Assembly: GCA_021604265.1 (NCBI GenBank)
Contig: BQIY01000065.1
Location: forward strand, 1-8,878
Direction of reading: 5' to 3'
DNA from: Nitrospirales bacterium
Lineage (GTDB): Bacteria > Nitrospirota > Nitrospiria > Nitrospirales > UBA8639
DNA length: 8,878 bases
Shown here: piece after piece, positions 1 to 6,264 of the stretch
How positions within the stretch are numbered: position 1 is the stretch's first letter
Layout of the letters: each line of letters starts with the position of its first letter
Made by a program: the position numbers and the translations under genes
The notes under the pieces: model-generated
The model's input: the letters and a program-made list of their open reading frames with translations, nothing else
What the model was told of the DNA's origin: nothing
Databases searched by the model: none

Positions 1-196
1 CCGTGCAATCCATGAGAGCAATGTGTGAGAAAAAATGTTGGATCTTGACTCTCTCACTGTCTTCACCTAGAGTGCGGATTGCCTTCATACCGTCAGATCC
101 CTCTGGGCATCGGGAAGCGAATGACTGTTTAAAAAGGCACAGAGCTTTCATTTCCGAGCATGCAACGATTCCCACTCGATTCTGACCCTCTATCAT
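1..196 (-). CDS. Possible divergent gene of unknown function, 5' part only
   Basis: Read on the minus strand, an ATG at 196-194 opens 65 codons without a stop and continues past the left edge. The start is MIEGQNRVGIVACSEMKALC and later codons include EDSERVKIQHFF. The ATG is preceded by a strong Shine-Dalgarno run (GGAGGAGAGG on the minus strand, plus positions 203-212) at a 6-base spacing. That is better than most starts in this window. I recognise no family, and there is no signal peptide or membrane segment in the visible part. Against it: only 39 bases separate this start from the radical SAM start at 236, so promoters for both genes would have to lie inside coding sequence. An open frame of this length could also occur by chance. 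Internal ATGs at 151-149 and 88-86 are alternative starts. Confidence 0.4.
   Translation of the reverse strand, partial: MIEGQNRVGIVACSEMKALCLFKQSFASRCPEGSDGMKAIRTLGEDSERVKIQHFFSHIALMDCT
45..73 (+). promoter_or_regulatory. Weak candidate sigma70-type promoter upstream of the radical SAM gene
   Basis: TTGACT (45-50) and TAGAGT (68-73) are separated by exactly 17 bases, matching TTGACA/TATAAT at 5 of 6 and 4 of 6 positions. It lies about 160 bases before the start at 236 and inside the possible divergent frame. The match is by eye only and could be chance. Confidence 0.2.
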
Positions 197-224
197 TCAG
201 GACCTCTCCTCCCCATCACATACT

Positions 225-231
225 AAGGTGA
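225..231 (+). promoter_or_regulatory. Ribosome binding site of the radical SAM gene
   Basis: AAGGTGA sits 4 bases before the ATG at 236, with its AAGG core 7 bases away. This is normal Shine-Dalgarno geometry and supports the 236 start. It is the clearest plus-strand ribosome binding site in the window. Confidence 0.65.
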
Positions 232-235
232 TCCT

Positions 236-1828
236 ATGAAATCTCTTCGCATTACTATACTCGATCTCGTCACCAAAGGTCCGACGAAGCGCATGTATGC
301 GCGGGTCATGAATCCGAATCTGGCCAGCATTATGCCACAAGTGGTTGCCGTCTGGTGCGAACAAGCCGGTCATACCGTTCGATTTGTGTGTTACACCGGT
401 ACAGAAGATTTAAATAATGAACTACAAGGTGAGACGGATCTTCTTTTTATCGGAGCCTTTACTCGATCAGCGATGACGGCCTATGCCATCAGCAACTTAT
501 ACCGGCGTCAAGGAGCCGTCACGGTGCTCGGCGGCCCTCATGCACGGAGCTACCCTCAAGATGCAGCACAATATTTTGACTACGTCCTGGGGTTTACCGA
601 TAAAGCCATTATCCAAGAAGTGCTGAGAGACTGCGCGCCCTATCGGCCTCTTGGCCGTCAGCTAGCAGCCAAGAAACAGCCGGTTGATCTCCCGGGCGTC
701 AAAGAACGTTGGAAATATATTGAACCCACGATTGCCAAAGCTCCGACCATTAAAATTGTTCCAATGATCGGCAGTTTGGGATGCCCCTATACCTGTAATT
801 TCTGCATCGATTCAGAAGTCGATTATGAACCCGTCCCGACCGATCAAATTCGTGAAGATTTGCGTTTTCTTCTCCAGAACATTCACCATCCAAAGGTCGC
901 ATGGCACGATCCAAATTTTGGCGTTCGATTCAATGAATACATGACCACGATCGAGGACGCCATCGGACACAGAAAAGTTGACTTTATTGCAGAAATGACC
1001 TTGTCCCTCCTCTCGGAACCCCACTTAGCACGCTTACGACACAACGGGTTTAAGGCGATGCTTCCGGGAATTGAGTCGTGGTATTCCCTTGGGGACAAAT
1101 CAAGAACGGGTCAAAACACCGGCATCGAAAAAGTTGACCAGGTTTCCGACCATATCAACATGATCCTCCGTTATATTCCCTATGTCCAAACTAATTTTAT
1201 TTTAGGATTAGACACGGATAAAGGACCAGAACCCTTTGAACTCACAAAACGATTTCTTGACCGCTCACCAGGAGCCTTTCCAGCCTTCTCCCTACTGTCA
1301 GCCTTTGGACAATCGGTTCCCGTCAACCTCGAGCTCCAGCGCGAAGGGCGTGTGCTCCCGTTTCCATTTCATTTTCTCGATAATAATAAGTCAATGAATG
1401 TGTCGCCAAAACACTACACCTGGCCGGAATTCTATGATCATGTGGTTGACCTGTCCCGCTATGCCTTTTCATGGCCGAGAATTCTCCGGAGGTTCCAGGC
1501 CAACAAAGGGATCATTCCCAAATGGATGAATGGGTTGCGAGCGGTGTCTTCTGAAGGATTTGGGCGTATCCGATACCATACAAAAGTTCGTGGGTTACTA
1601 GATTCAGATCCGCAACTCCTCAAATATCTTACAGGAGAAAGCCTCCATCTTCCCTCGTTTTATGAAAATCGTATTCGAAAAAGTCTTGGTCCCCTTTGGG
1701 ATGCGTTACCACAAGGTTCTCTGGTCCACGATCACAATGCCTACCTGAAGTCGACACCTCCCTCATCAGACTGGATAACCACACCGATCACTCCGAAAAT
1801 AGCGAGTCCAGTAACGGCCAGAACCTAA
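236..1828 (+). CDS. B12-binding-type radical SAM protein, specific reaction unknown
   Basis: The 530-residue protein is cytosolic, with no signal peptide. Residues about 30-135 look like the B12-binding (Rossmann-like) domain common in this superfamily, including GGPH at 99-102 and the following segment YVLGFTDKAIIQEVL. The radical SAM core follows at about 175-390. It has the CX3CX2C motif CPYTCNFC (Cys183, Cys187, Cys190), which should bind the [4Fe-4S] cluster that cleaves S-adenosylmethionine. Further core signs are LPGIESW and NFILGLDTD. I do not see the DxHxxG cobalamin motif, so real cobalamin binding is uncertain. The roughly 130-residue C-terminal region is not one I recognise. Families with this layout include methyltransferases and ring-forming or lipid-modifying enzymes, and the sequence alone does not choose among them. 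A terminator-like hairpin after it suggests a unit separate from the secretion genes, so a shared function with them is not implied. Confidence 0.9.
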   Translation: MKSLRITILDLVTKGPTKRMYARVMNPNLASIMPQVVAVWCEQAGHTVRFVCYTGTEDLNNELQGETDLLFIGAFTRSAMTAYAISNLYRRQGAVTVLGGPHARSYPQDAAQYFDYVLGFTDKAIIQEVLRDCAPYRPLGRQLAAKKQPVDLPGVKERWKYIEPTIAKAPTIKIVPMIGSLGCPYTCNFCIDSEVDYEPVPTDQIREDLRFLLQNIHHPKVAWHDPNFGVRFNEYMTTIEDAIGHRKVDFIAEMTLSLLSEPHLARLRHNGFKAMLPGIESWYSLGDKSRTGQNTGIEKVDQVSDHINMILRYIPYVQTNFILGLDTDKGPEPFELTKRFLDRSPGAFPAFSLLSAFGQSVPVNLELQREGRVLPFPFHFLDNNKSMNVSPKHYTWPEFYDHVVDLSRYAFSWPRILRRFQANKGIIPKWMNGLRAVSSEGFGRIRYHTKVRGLLDSDPQLLKYLTGESLHLPSFYENRIRKSLGPLWDALPQGSLVHDHNAYLKSTPPSSDWITTPITPKIASPVTART

Positions 1829-1850
1829 CCAAACAACCATTCGCATACTC

Positions 1851-1889
1851 AGCGGGAATCGTTTTCGCAAAAAGAGGTTCCCGCTTTCT
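1851..1889 (+). terminator. Probable intrinsic terminator of the radical SAM gene
   Basis: AGCGGGAA (1851-1858) and TTCCCGCT (1878-1885) form a perfect 8-bp stem beginning 22 bases after the stop. The interval can extend the stem with T-G and C-G pairs, and it holds an inner TTTT/AAAA stem (1862-1865 with 1869-1872) around CGC. A short U-rich tail (TTTCT) ends it. The tail is weak, so efficiency is uncertain. Confidence 0.6.
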
Positions 1890-1925
1890 ACTCGCACCCT
1901 TAACAACAGCACTCACGGGTAAAAA

Positions 1926-1946
1926 TATTTCGCCTGAAATAATTTC
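1926..1946. repeat. Small AT-rich inverted repeats upstream of the pseudopilin promoter
   Basis: TATTTC (1926-1931) and GAAATA (1936-1941) are perfect inverted copies around GCCT. GAAATAATTTC (1936-1946) is a second palindrome sharing the right arm. They lie about 50 bases upstream of the TATAAT at 1993, where an activator site or UP-like element could sit. No protein can be assigned. Confidence 0.3.
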
Positions 1947-1978
1947 TCGTCCAAATCGAAGCATCTCCGACTCTCGAG

Positions 1979-1998
1979 CATAATATTTGCACTATAAT
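1979..1998 (+). promoter_or_regulatory. Probable promoter region for the first pseudopilin gene (and perhaps the secretion operon)
   Basis: A perfect -10 hexamer TATAAT lies at 1993-1998, with a second -10-like CATAAT at 1979-1984. The predicted start of transcription from the first is about 2005, giving a leader of roughly 80 bases before the start at 2083. The -35 side is poor: ACTCTC lies at the 17-base spacing for the perfect -10, and TCGAAG (1956-1961) for the other. An activator-dependent promoter is therefore possible. It is the only good -10 box between the terminator-like hairpin at 1851 and the pseudopilin gene. Confidence 0.45.
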
Positions 1999-2042
1999 TT
2001 ATTCAGTGCGAAAATATGATAGAAAGCCCCAGACACTGAATA
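1983..2042. repeat. Overlapping, mutually exclusive inverted repeats across the -10 box and leader
   Basis: First pair: ATATTTGCACT (1983-1993) against AGTGC-GA-AAATAT (2005-2017), 11 bp interrupted by a 2-base bulge, flanking the TATAAT. Second pair: TATTCAGTG (2000-2008) and CACTGAATA (2034-2042), a perfect 9-bp inverted repeat. The shared AGTG segment can pair with only one partner at a time. This could be an operator with repeated CACT half-sites or a leader RNA switch. The structure is directly visible; the role is inferred. Confidence 0.4.
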
Positions 2043-2082
2043 CCGTGTTAGCAGGTAAAGGCCCTAGACATTTCCCTCGACT

Positions 2083-2679
2083 ATGTCGTTCAAAGCCATG
2101 AAGCACGAACATGGGTTTACATACTTAATGGCCATGTTTTTTGTCGCCATGATGGGGATCTCGTTAATGATCATTGGACAGGAGTGGTCAGTGACGATGC
2201 AACGGGATCGAGAAGCCGAACTCCACTTTCGCGGGACACGCATCAAACAAGCCATTGAACGATATGCCGCTGATTATGAAGTGGACAAACCTCATCGCTC
2301 CCATCGGTACCCAATGCAACTAAAAGATCTGACAAAAAAACCCAAACGATATCTCCCGACGGTCTATAAAGACCCCATGACCGGAGAAGACTTTGAGCTG
2401 ATTAAGACCGGTACGGAAATTCATGGAGTCCGCAGCACCAGTAAGGAGAAACCGTATGATCAAGTTAACTTCAAAGGGGCCAAGACGTATCATGCCATCC
2501 GCTATGAGGTGACCGGACAATCTGCAGACTGCACTCCCGGCGTTGATATAAGTAAACTAGAGACATTTGTTGGCTGTTCCCAGCCAACTACGACGGAAAT
2601 AGACCCGGCAACTGGGAAACCCGCTGCAAATCCTGACGGCCTGCAAAATACATTTCCAGAACAAGAGGCCACGCCGTAA
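2083..2679 (+). CDS. GspG-like pseudopilin lacking Glu at +5
   Basis: The 198-residue protein has a type III (prepilin) signal. Cleavage is expected at Gly11/Phe12 by a prepilin peptidase, followed by FTYLM and a hydrophobic helix to about residue 31, which would anchor it in the inner membrane before assembly. The GspG-type signature is retained: a YP motif near residues 76-77 and DPMTG at 97-101. The usual Glu at mature position +5 is Met, as FTYLM replaces FTLLE. Cys150 and Cys165 could form a periplasmic disulfide. The C-terminal tail is rich in Pro, Thr and Ala. I see no clear ribosome binding site. ATG 2098 would give the more usual short leader MKHEHG and may be the true start. The gene precedes the secretin by 262 bases and is probably a minor or initiating subunit of the same machine. 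I recall similar GFTYL-type pseudopilins beside cohesin-type secretins in other bacteria, unverified here. Confidence 0.8.
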   Translation: MSFKAMKHEHGFTYLMAMFFVAMMGISLMIIGQEWSVTMQRDREAELHFRGTRIKQAIERYAADYEVDKPHRSHRYPMQLKDLTKKPKRYLPTVYKDPMTGEDFELIKTGTEIHGVRSTSKEKPYDQVNFKGAKTYHAIRYEVTGQSADCTPGVDISKLETFVGCSQPTTTEIDPATGKPAANPDGLQNTFPEQEATP

Positions 2680-2941
2680 GTGTGTCGCAACAGCACCAAC
2701 AACATTTTAAGGCTCACCCATTCCGGGAAATACTTCTAGATCATTTCAGATGAATACACGTCGAGAGCTCACAATATTTAACTTTATGATCAAGGCTTCC
2801 GATAAGATAAAGAGGGTAGTCTGACATGAAATAGAATGAATCTAGCCTGACTATTTGAAGTATGGTAGATTATGGGAGTGTGTCGCACTATTCCTTTCTA
2901 AGCACACAGCAAAAAATATTCCAACTCGCAGCGTACAACTC
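2680..2941. other. 262-base intergenic stretch before the secretin gene
   Basis: No convincing gene is seen here. There is a possible -10 TAGAAT (2832-2837) with no matching -35, and TATGAT (2785-2790), also without a partner. AGTGTGTCGCA occurs twice in direct orientation (2679-2689 and 2877-2887). A weak hairpin pairs AATCTA (2839-2844) with TAGATT (2866-2871), and TTCCGGGAA (2721-2729) is a short palindrome. I see no intrinsic terminator after the pseudopilin, so read-through into the secretin is possible. The secretin frame is open back to a TTG at 2855, which I do not take as the start. Confidence 0.4.
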
Positions 2942-5341
2942 ATGAAACAATTTCGCCATCGCTTGATGTTCACATTTCGCATTTTGACTATCAGCCTTTT
3001 TGCGATAGTGTTCTTTGTCGCGTGTACGCCCCATCAACTTGACCTCGCAGAAGAAATGGTTGCCAATGAAAATTGGGATGGAGCCGTCACGGCCTATCGA
3101 GACGCTGTCCGGGAAGATCCGTTTAATGAAGAACTCCAAGAAAAACTGGATGACGTCAAAGGCCGTGCAGCTGAAGTCCACTACACGCATGGCAGAAAAT
3201 GGCTGAAAGACCATCGTTTAGCGGACGCATTACAATCCTTTCAAATGGCCTTGGGACTCGTTCCCGGGAAGCCAGAATATCAGACAGCCCTCACTGACGT
3301 CTTACGGTTAAAAGAGGCGCGGCAAGCTCTGCAGGAAGGGAAAAAACTTCAAAATCTTGGGCAGCTTGATGAGGCCATGGCCCGCTATGAACGCGCCATT
3401 CAACTCGACCCCAGCTTAACAGAAGCACTCAATAATATTACCGCGATTGCCCAGCAACAGAATGAGCAGAAAGCTGTTGGAGGGTCTACAGAACCGGTCA
3501 CCCTTCGATTTCAAAATACTCGGCTGAAACAGGTCTTTGAAATTCTTGCAAGAACGGCAAAAATTGACATTCTGTTTGATAAAGATGTGCGCGATGACCT
3601 TGTCACGATTTTTACGAGAGATACCCCCTTTGACGAAGCCTTAACGCTGATTTTAAATACCAATCAACTGTTCGCAAAACGCGTCAGTCAGGACACCTTA
3701 CTAATCGTCCCAGACACCAAACAAAAGCGCGAACAATATCAAGACCTCAAAATTCGAACATTCTACCTGTCGAATGCCAAAGCCAAAGATATAGCGAATT
3801 TACTTCGAACCATCCTCGAAACTAAACGCGTCTATGTCAATGAACCGCTCAATACCGTCGTCGTGCGCGATGAACCCGCCAAGCTCTTACTGGCAGAACA
3901 TATTATTCACGCCAATGATCGCGGCGATGCCGAAGTACTCTTTGATGTTGAAGTCCTTGAAGTCAATCGGACGAAAACCAAACGCCTCGGGCTCAACTTT
4001 GCCAAACAAGCCGGCATGGGCATTTTCCCTCCTGGAGCCACAGGGTTTAGCAATATTTTACAGAGTTTTACCTTTCGTGATCTCGTGAATCTGGGACCTG
4101 ACTCGTATCTCTTCACCTTTCCAGGAAGTTTTCTTCTTGATTTTTTCAAGCAAGAGTCTGACGCGAAAACCCTTGCCGCACCAAAGATTCGAGTACTCAA
4201 TAATGAAAAGGCCTCAATCAATATTGGCGACAAACAGCCTATTCTTCTCTCGACGACCCAGGTATTACCCGGACAAGCGTCAACTGGAGTCACTCCCACT
4301 ACATCGACTGTGACTTCTATTGAATTTAAAGACACGGGAATTAAATTAACCGTGGAACCCAGCATTCATTTAAACAATGAAATCTCGTTACGCTTACAAA
4401 TAGAAGTCACGCGTTTAGGCGATCGGGTCGTGTTGCAGTCCAATCCTGAAATCTCTCAATTCCGATTTGGGACACGCACGGCCGATACGGCCTTAAGCCT
4501 GAAGGATGGAGAAACGGTTGTGCTTGCAGGATTACTGCAAGAGGAAGATCGAAAAACACGCGAATCGGTCCCGGGCGTTGATGACGTGCCGCTATTAGGC
4601 GACCTCTTAAGTAATTCCGAAACGAATAAAGTGACAACGGAAGTGATACTCGTCATCACAGCACACGTTGTTAACAGCGTCACGCCTGCCGACTTGGCCA
4701 AGCAAACCTTATGGTCGGGTACCGCAAAAAATTACGACACCAAACCGTTGTTTTCTGAACCCAATGTGGCCGCGCCCGTTCTGTTCAATGAGACAAACCC
4801 TGTTGAATCACAGGCAGACGAGCTTGACCCAACGGCGCCTTCTGACGATTCGGATGCACGCTCTTCAGATCACACGCCGGACTCTGAGTCGACTGAACAT
4901 GATGAAACGGCAGAAGACGAAGCTGCACAAACGGTCACTCGGTTAACCCTGCTTCCGCCGGCTCTTTCCACGCAAGTCGGAAAAAGCATTCGCCTCGATC
5001 TTACAGGACAGGATATCCCGTCTATCGAAAAAACCAGTATGATGATCACGTATGATCCGCAGATACTCGAGTTTCAACAGGCGTTGGAAGGAACATTTTG
5101 GAAAGACCAGAATGTTCAGCCGAGTTTCACCGTCTCCGACGCTCCCAATATGGGTCGAGTGGTGATACAAATGAATGGAGCCGGCAAGACCGTCAAAGGC
5201 AATGGACAACTCGCGACTCTGGAGTTTCACGCAAAATCCGAAGGCAATGCGTCCTTAGAAATACAGCGCTCCTCATTTGTGAGCCCGACGGGCCAACCCG
5301 TTCCCGTAATTACCCAGCATGGGAGGATTTGGGTTCAATAA
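2942..5341 (+). CDS. gspD: Lipoprotein secretin (GspD/PilQ family) with N-terminal TPRs and C-terminal cohesin-like domain
   Basis: This 799-residue protein should form the outer-membrane channel of the secretion machine. I chose ATG 2942 because it begins a clean lipoprotein signal peptide: basic start, then ISLFAIVFFVAC with Cys28 as the lipidated residue. Upstream codons back to TTG 2855 would spoil it. Domains in order: about three TPR units (33-165; for example GQLDEAMARYERAIQLDP); an STN/N0-type domain (about 183-265); a NolW/N1-type domain (about 270-328); the secretin core (about 332-576) with the signature VPLLGDLLSN near 548 and a final TEVILVITAHVV; an Asp/Glu/Ser-rich linker (about 616-663); and a beta-rich cohesin-like domain (about 667-799). 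Self-lipidation resembles liposecretins such as HxcQ, which need no pilotin. Only one N1-type module is seen, fewer than in classical GspD. No Shine-Dalgarno is evident. The stop is one base before the next GTG, suggesting coupled translation. Confidence 0.9.
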   Translation: MKQFRHRLMFTFRILTISLFAIVFFVACTPHQLDLAEEMVANENWDGAVTAYRDAVREDPFNEELQEKLDDVKGRAAEVHYTHGRKWLKDHRLADALQSFQMALGLVPGKPEYQTALTDVLRLKEARQALQEGKKLQNLGQLDEAMARYERAIQLDPSLTEALNNITAIAQQQNEQKAVGGSTEPVTLRFQNTRLKQVFEILARTAKIDILFDKDVRDDLVTIFTRDTPFDEALTLILNTNQLFAKRVSQDTLLIVPDTKQKREQYQDLKIRTFYLSNAKAKDIANLLRTILETKRVYVNEPLNTVVVRDEPAKLLLAEHIIHANDRGDAEVLFDVEVLEVNRTKTKRLGLNFAKQAGMGIFPPGATGFSNILQSFTFRDLVNLGPDSYLFTFPGSFLLDFFKQESDAKTLAAPKIRVLNNEKASINIGDKQPILLSTTQVLPGQASTGVTPTTSTVTSIEFKDTGIKLTVEPSIHLNNEISLRLQIEVTRLGDRVVLQSNPEISQFRFGTRTADTALSLKDGETVVLAGLLQEEDRKTRESVPGVDDVPLLGDLLSNSETNKVTTEVILVITAHVVNSVTPADLAKQTLWSGTAKNYDTKPLFSEPNVAAPVLFNETNPVESQADELDPTAPSDDSDARSSDHTPDSESTEHDETAEDEAAQTVTRLTLLPPALSTQVGKSIRLDLTGQDIPSIEKTSMMITYDPQILEFQQALEGTFWKDQNVQPSFTVSDAPNMGRVVIQMNGAGKTVKGNGQLATLEFHAKSEGNASLEIQRSSFVSPTGQPVPVITQHGRIWVQ

Positions 5342-5342
5342 C

Positions 5343-5855
5343 GTGAAATGTTGTCGAGGAGTGACGTTTCTTGAGCTCTTAATCACACTGGCAATCATCT
5401 TTATTTTGGCCTCGGTGGCCTTACCCATTGCCAAGGTGAGTAGCAAGCGATCGCAAGAGTTGGAATTGAGGCAAACGCTGCGAACGGTCCGGTCAGCGAT
5501 CGATCAATTCCATTTAGATTGGGACAGGAATGGGGACACTCCGGTCGGCCAGCTTTGCCTTAAGAACAAACTCTCCTGCTTGGAAGAGGTCGCACAGAGT
5601 GGATACCCGAAATCATTAGAACAATTATTGAAAATGGATTTGTCAGGAGAGGAGGCCCAACTGGGGGAAAAACCCAAGATTGTACGCTACCTGCGTCAAA
5701 TCCCAATTGATCCCCTCACGGGCGAGAATGAATGGCTACTTCGATGTTATCAAGATGAAGCTGATACTGACCGATGGTGCGGAGAGGATGTCTTTGATCT
5801 TCATACGACCAGCCCCAAATCCGCCCTGGATAAGACCAAGTACCGTGACTGGTGA
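5343..5855 (+). CDS. GspG-like pseudopilin with four Cys in the mature domain
   Basis: The 170-residue prepilin starts at GTG 5343. Its leader MKCCRG is the usual six residues, and processing would expose VTFLELLITLAIIFILASVA with Glu11 at mature position +5. The frame is also open from ATG 5319, inside the secretin gene, but that gives a 14-residue leader. A GGGAGGA at 5321-5327 lies rather far (15 bases) before the GTG. GspG-type marks are a YP motif (Tyr88-Pro89) and DPLTG at 123-127, with a final YRDW like the YNEW ending of the next pseudopilin. Cys72, Cys79, Cys135 and Cys146 fit two disulfides. Residues 59-65 read DWDRNGD, resembling part of a calcium loop, but the family's ordinary DNG-YP segment falls at the same place. 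The stop overlaps the next gene's GTG by 4 bases. It is likely a pseudopilus subunit. Confidence 0.85.
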   Translation: MKCCRGVTFLELLITLAIIFILASVALPIAKVSSKRSQELELRQTLRTVRSAIDQFHLDWDRNGDTPVGQLCLKNKLSCLEEVAQSGYPKSLEQLLKMDLSGEEAQLGEKPKIVRYLRQIPIDPLTGENEWLLRCYQDEADTDRWCGEDVFDLHTTSPKSALDKTKYRDW

Positions 5856-6256
5856 TCATGCGTCCCTGCTCAAGACACAAGGGTGGCTTTACCCTGCTGG
5901 AACTGCTGATCGTGGTTGCCATTGCGGCGATTTTAGTCACCTTGGCGGTTCCATCATTTCAAACGTCTTCGACCAAAGCCAAGGAAGCGGCATTAAAACA
6001 GAACTTATTTACAATGAGATCGCTCATTGATCAATTTTACGCTGATCGCGGCAGCTACCCCCTCACCTTAGAGGAGTTGGTATCGGAACATTATATACGT
6101 GAATTACCCATGGACCCATTTACCAAGTCATCCACATCATGGGAAGAAATTCTGGAAGAGAAAGATCAGGATGATGACTCGCCAGCGGGAATCTATAATG
6201 TGAAAAGCGGAAGTGACTTAACCGCGCTTGACGGTAGACCCTATAACGAATGGTAG
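5852..6256 (+). CDS. gspG: Major pseudopilin GspG
   Basis: The 134-residue protein is the most canonical pseudopilin of the three. From the GTG at 5852 the leader is 12 residues ending Gly-Gly, and prepilin peptidase would cut before Phe13 to expose FTLLELLIVVAIAAILVTLA with Glu17 at +5. The GspG hallmarks follow: helix residues through LKQNLFTMRSLIDQFYADRG, then YP (69-70), LEELV, and LPMDPFT with Asp88. The end DLTALDGRPYNEW matches the GspG C-terminal loop, which in the family often binds calcium. The GTG overlaps the previous stop (GTGA), so translational coupling is likely. ATG 5858 is the alternative start and shortens the leader by two residues. In the family, this subunit forms the shaft of the periplasmic pseudopilus that drives substrates through the secretin. 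Confidence 0.9.
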   Translation: MIMRPCSRHKGGFTLLELLIVVAIAAILVTLAVPSFQTSSTKAKEAALKQNLFTMRSLIDQFYADRGSYPLTLEELVSEHYIRELPMDPFTKSSTSWEEILEEKDQDDDSPAGIYNVKSGSDLTALDGRPYNEW

Positions 6257-6264
6257 GCCTTGCA

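Noticed and set aside
3..185. 60-codon plus-strand frame at the left edge
   Set aside because: It has no ribosome binding site or protein-like pattern, and overlaps the minus-strand frame that has a much better start signal.
1696..1983. 95-codon plus-strand frame overlapping the end of the radical SAM gene
   Set aside because: It reads through the terminator hairpin in a shifted frame. Its sequence has no domain pattern and no start signal.
1966..1991. Possible sigma54 promoter using TTTGCA
   Set aside because: There is no GG element at the required -24 position.
2750..2824. 24-codon small frame (MNTRRELTIFNFMIKASDKI and on) in the intergenic gap
   Set aside because: The ATG lacks a Shine-Dalgarno, and frames of this size are expected by chance.
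2855..2941. Upstream TTG start for the secretin
   Set aside because: It would add 29 residues ahead of a well-formed lipoprotein signal peptide. No ribosome binding site is present and ATG 2942 fits better.
3907..4365. 152-codon minus-strand frame inside the secretin
   Set aside because: It lies opposite the conserved secretin core, whose plus-strand reading is unmistakable. It is a shadow frame.
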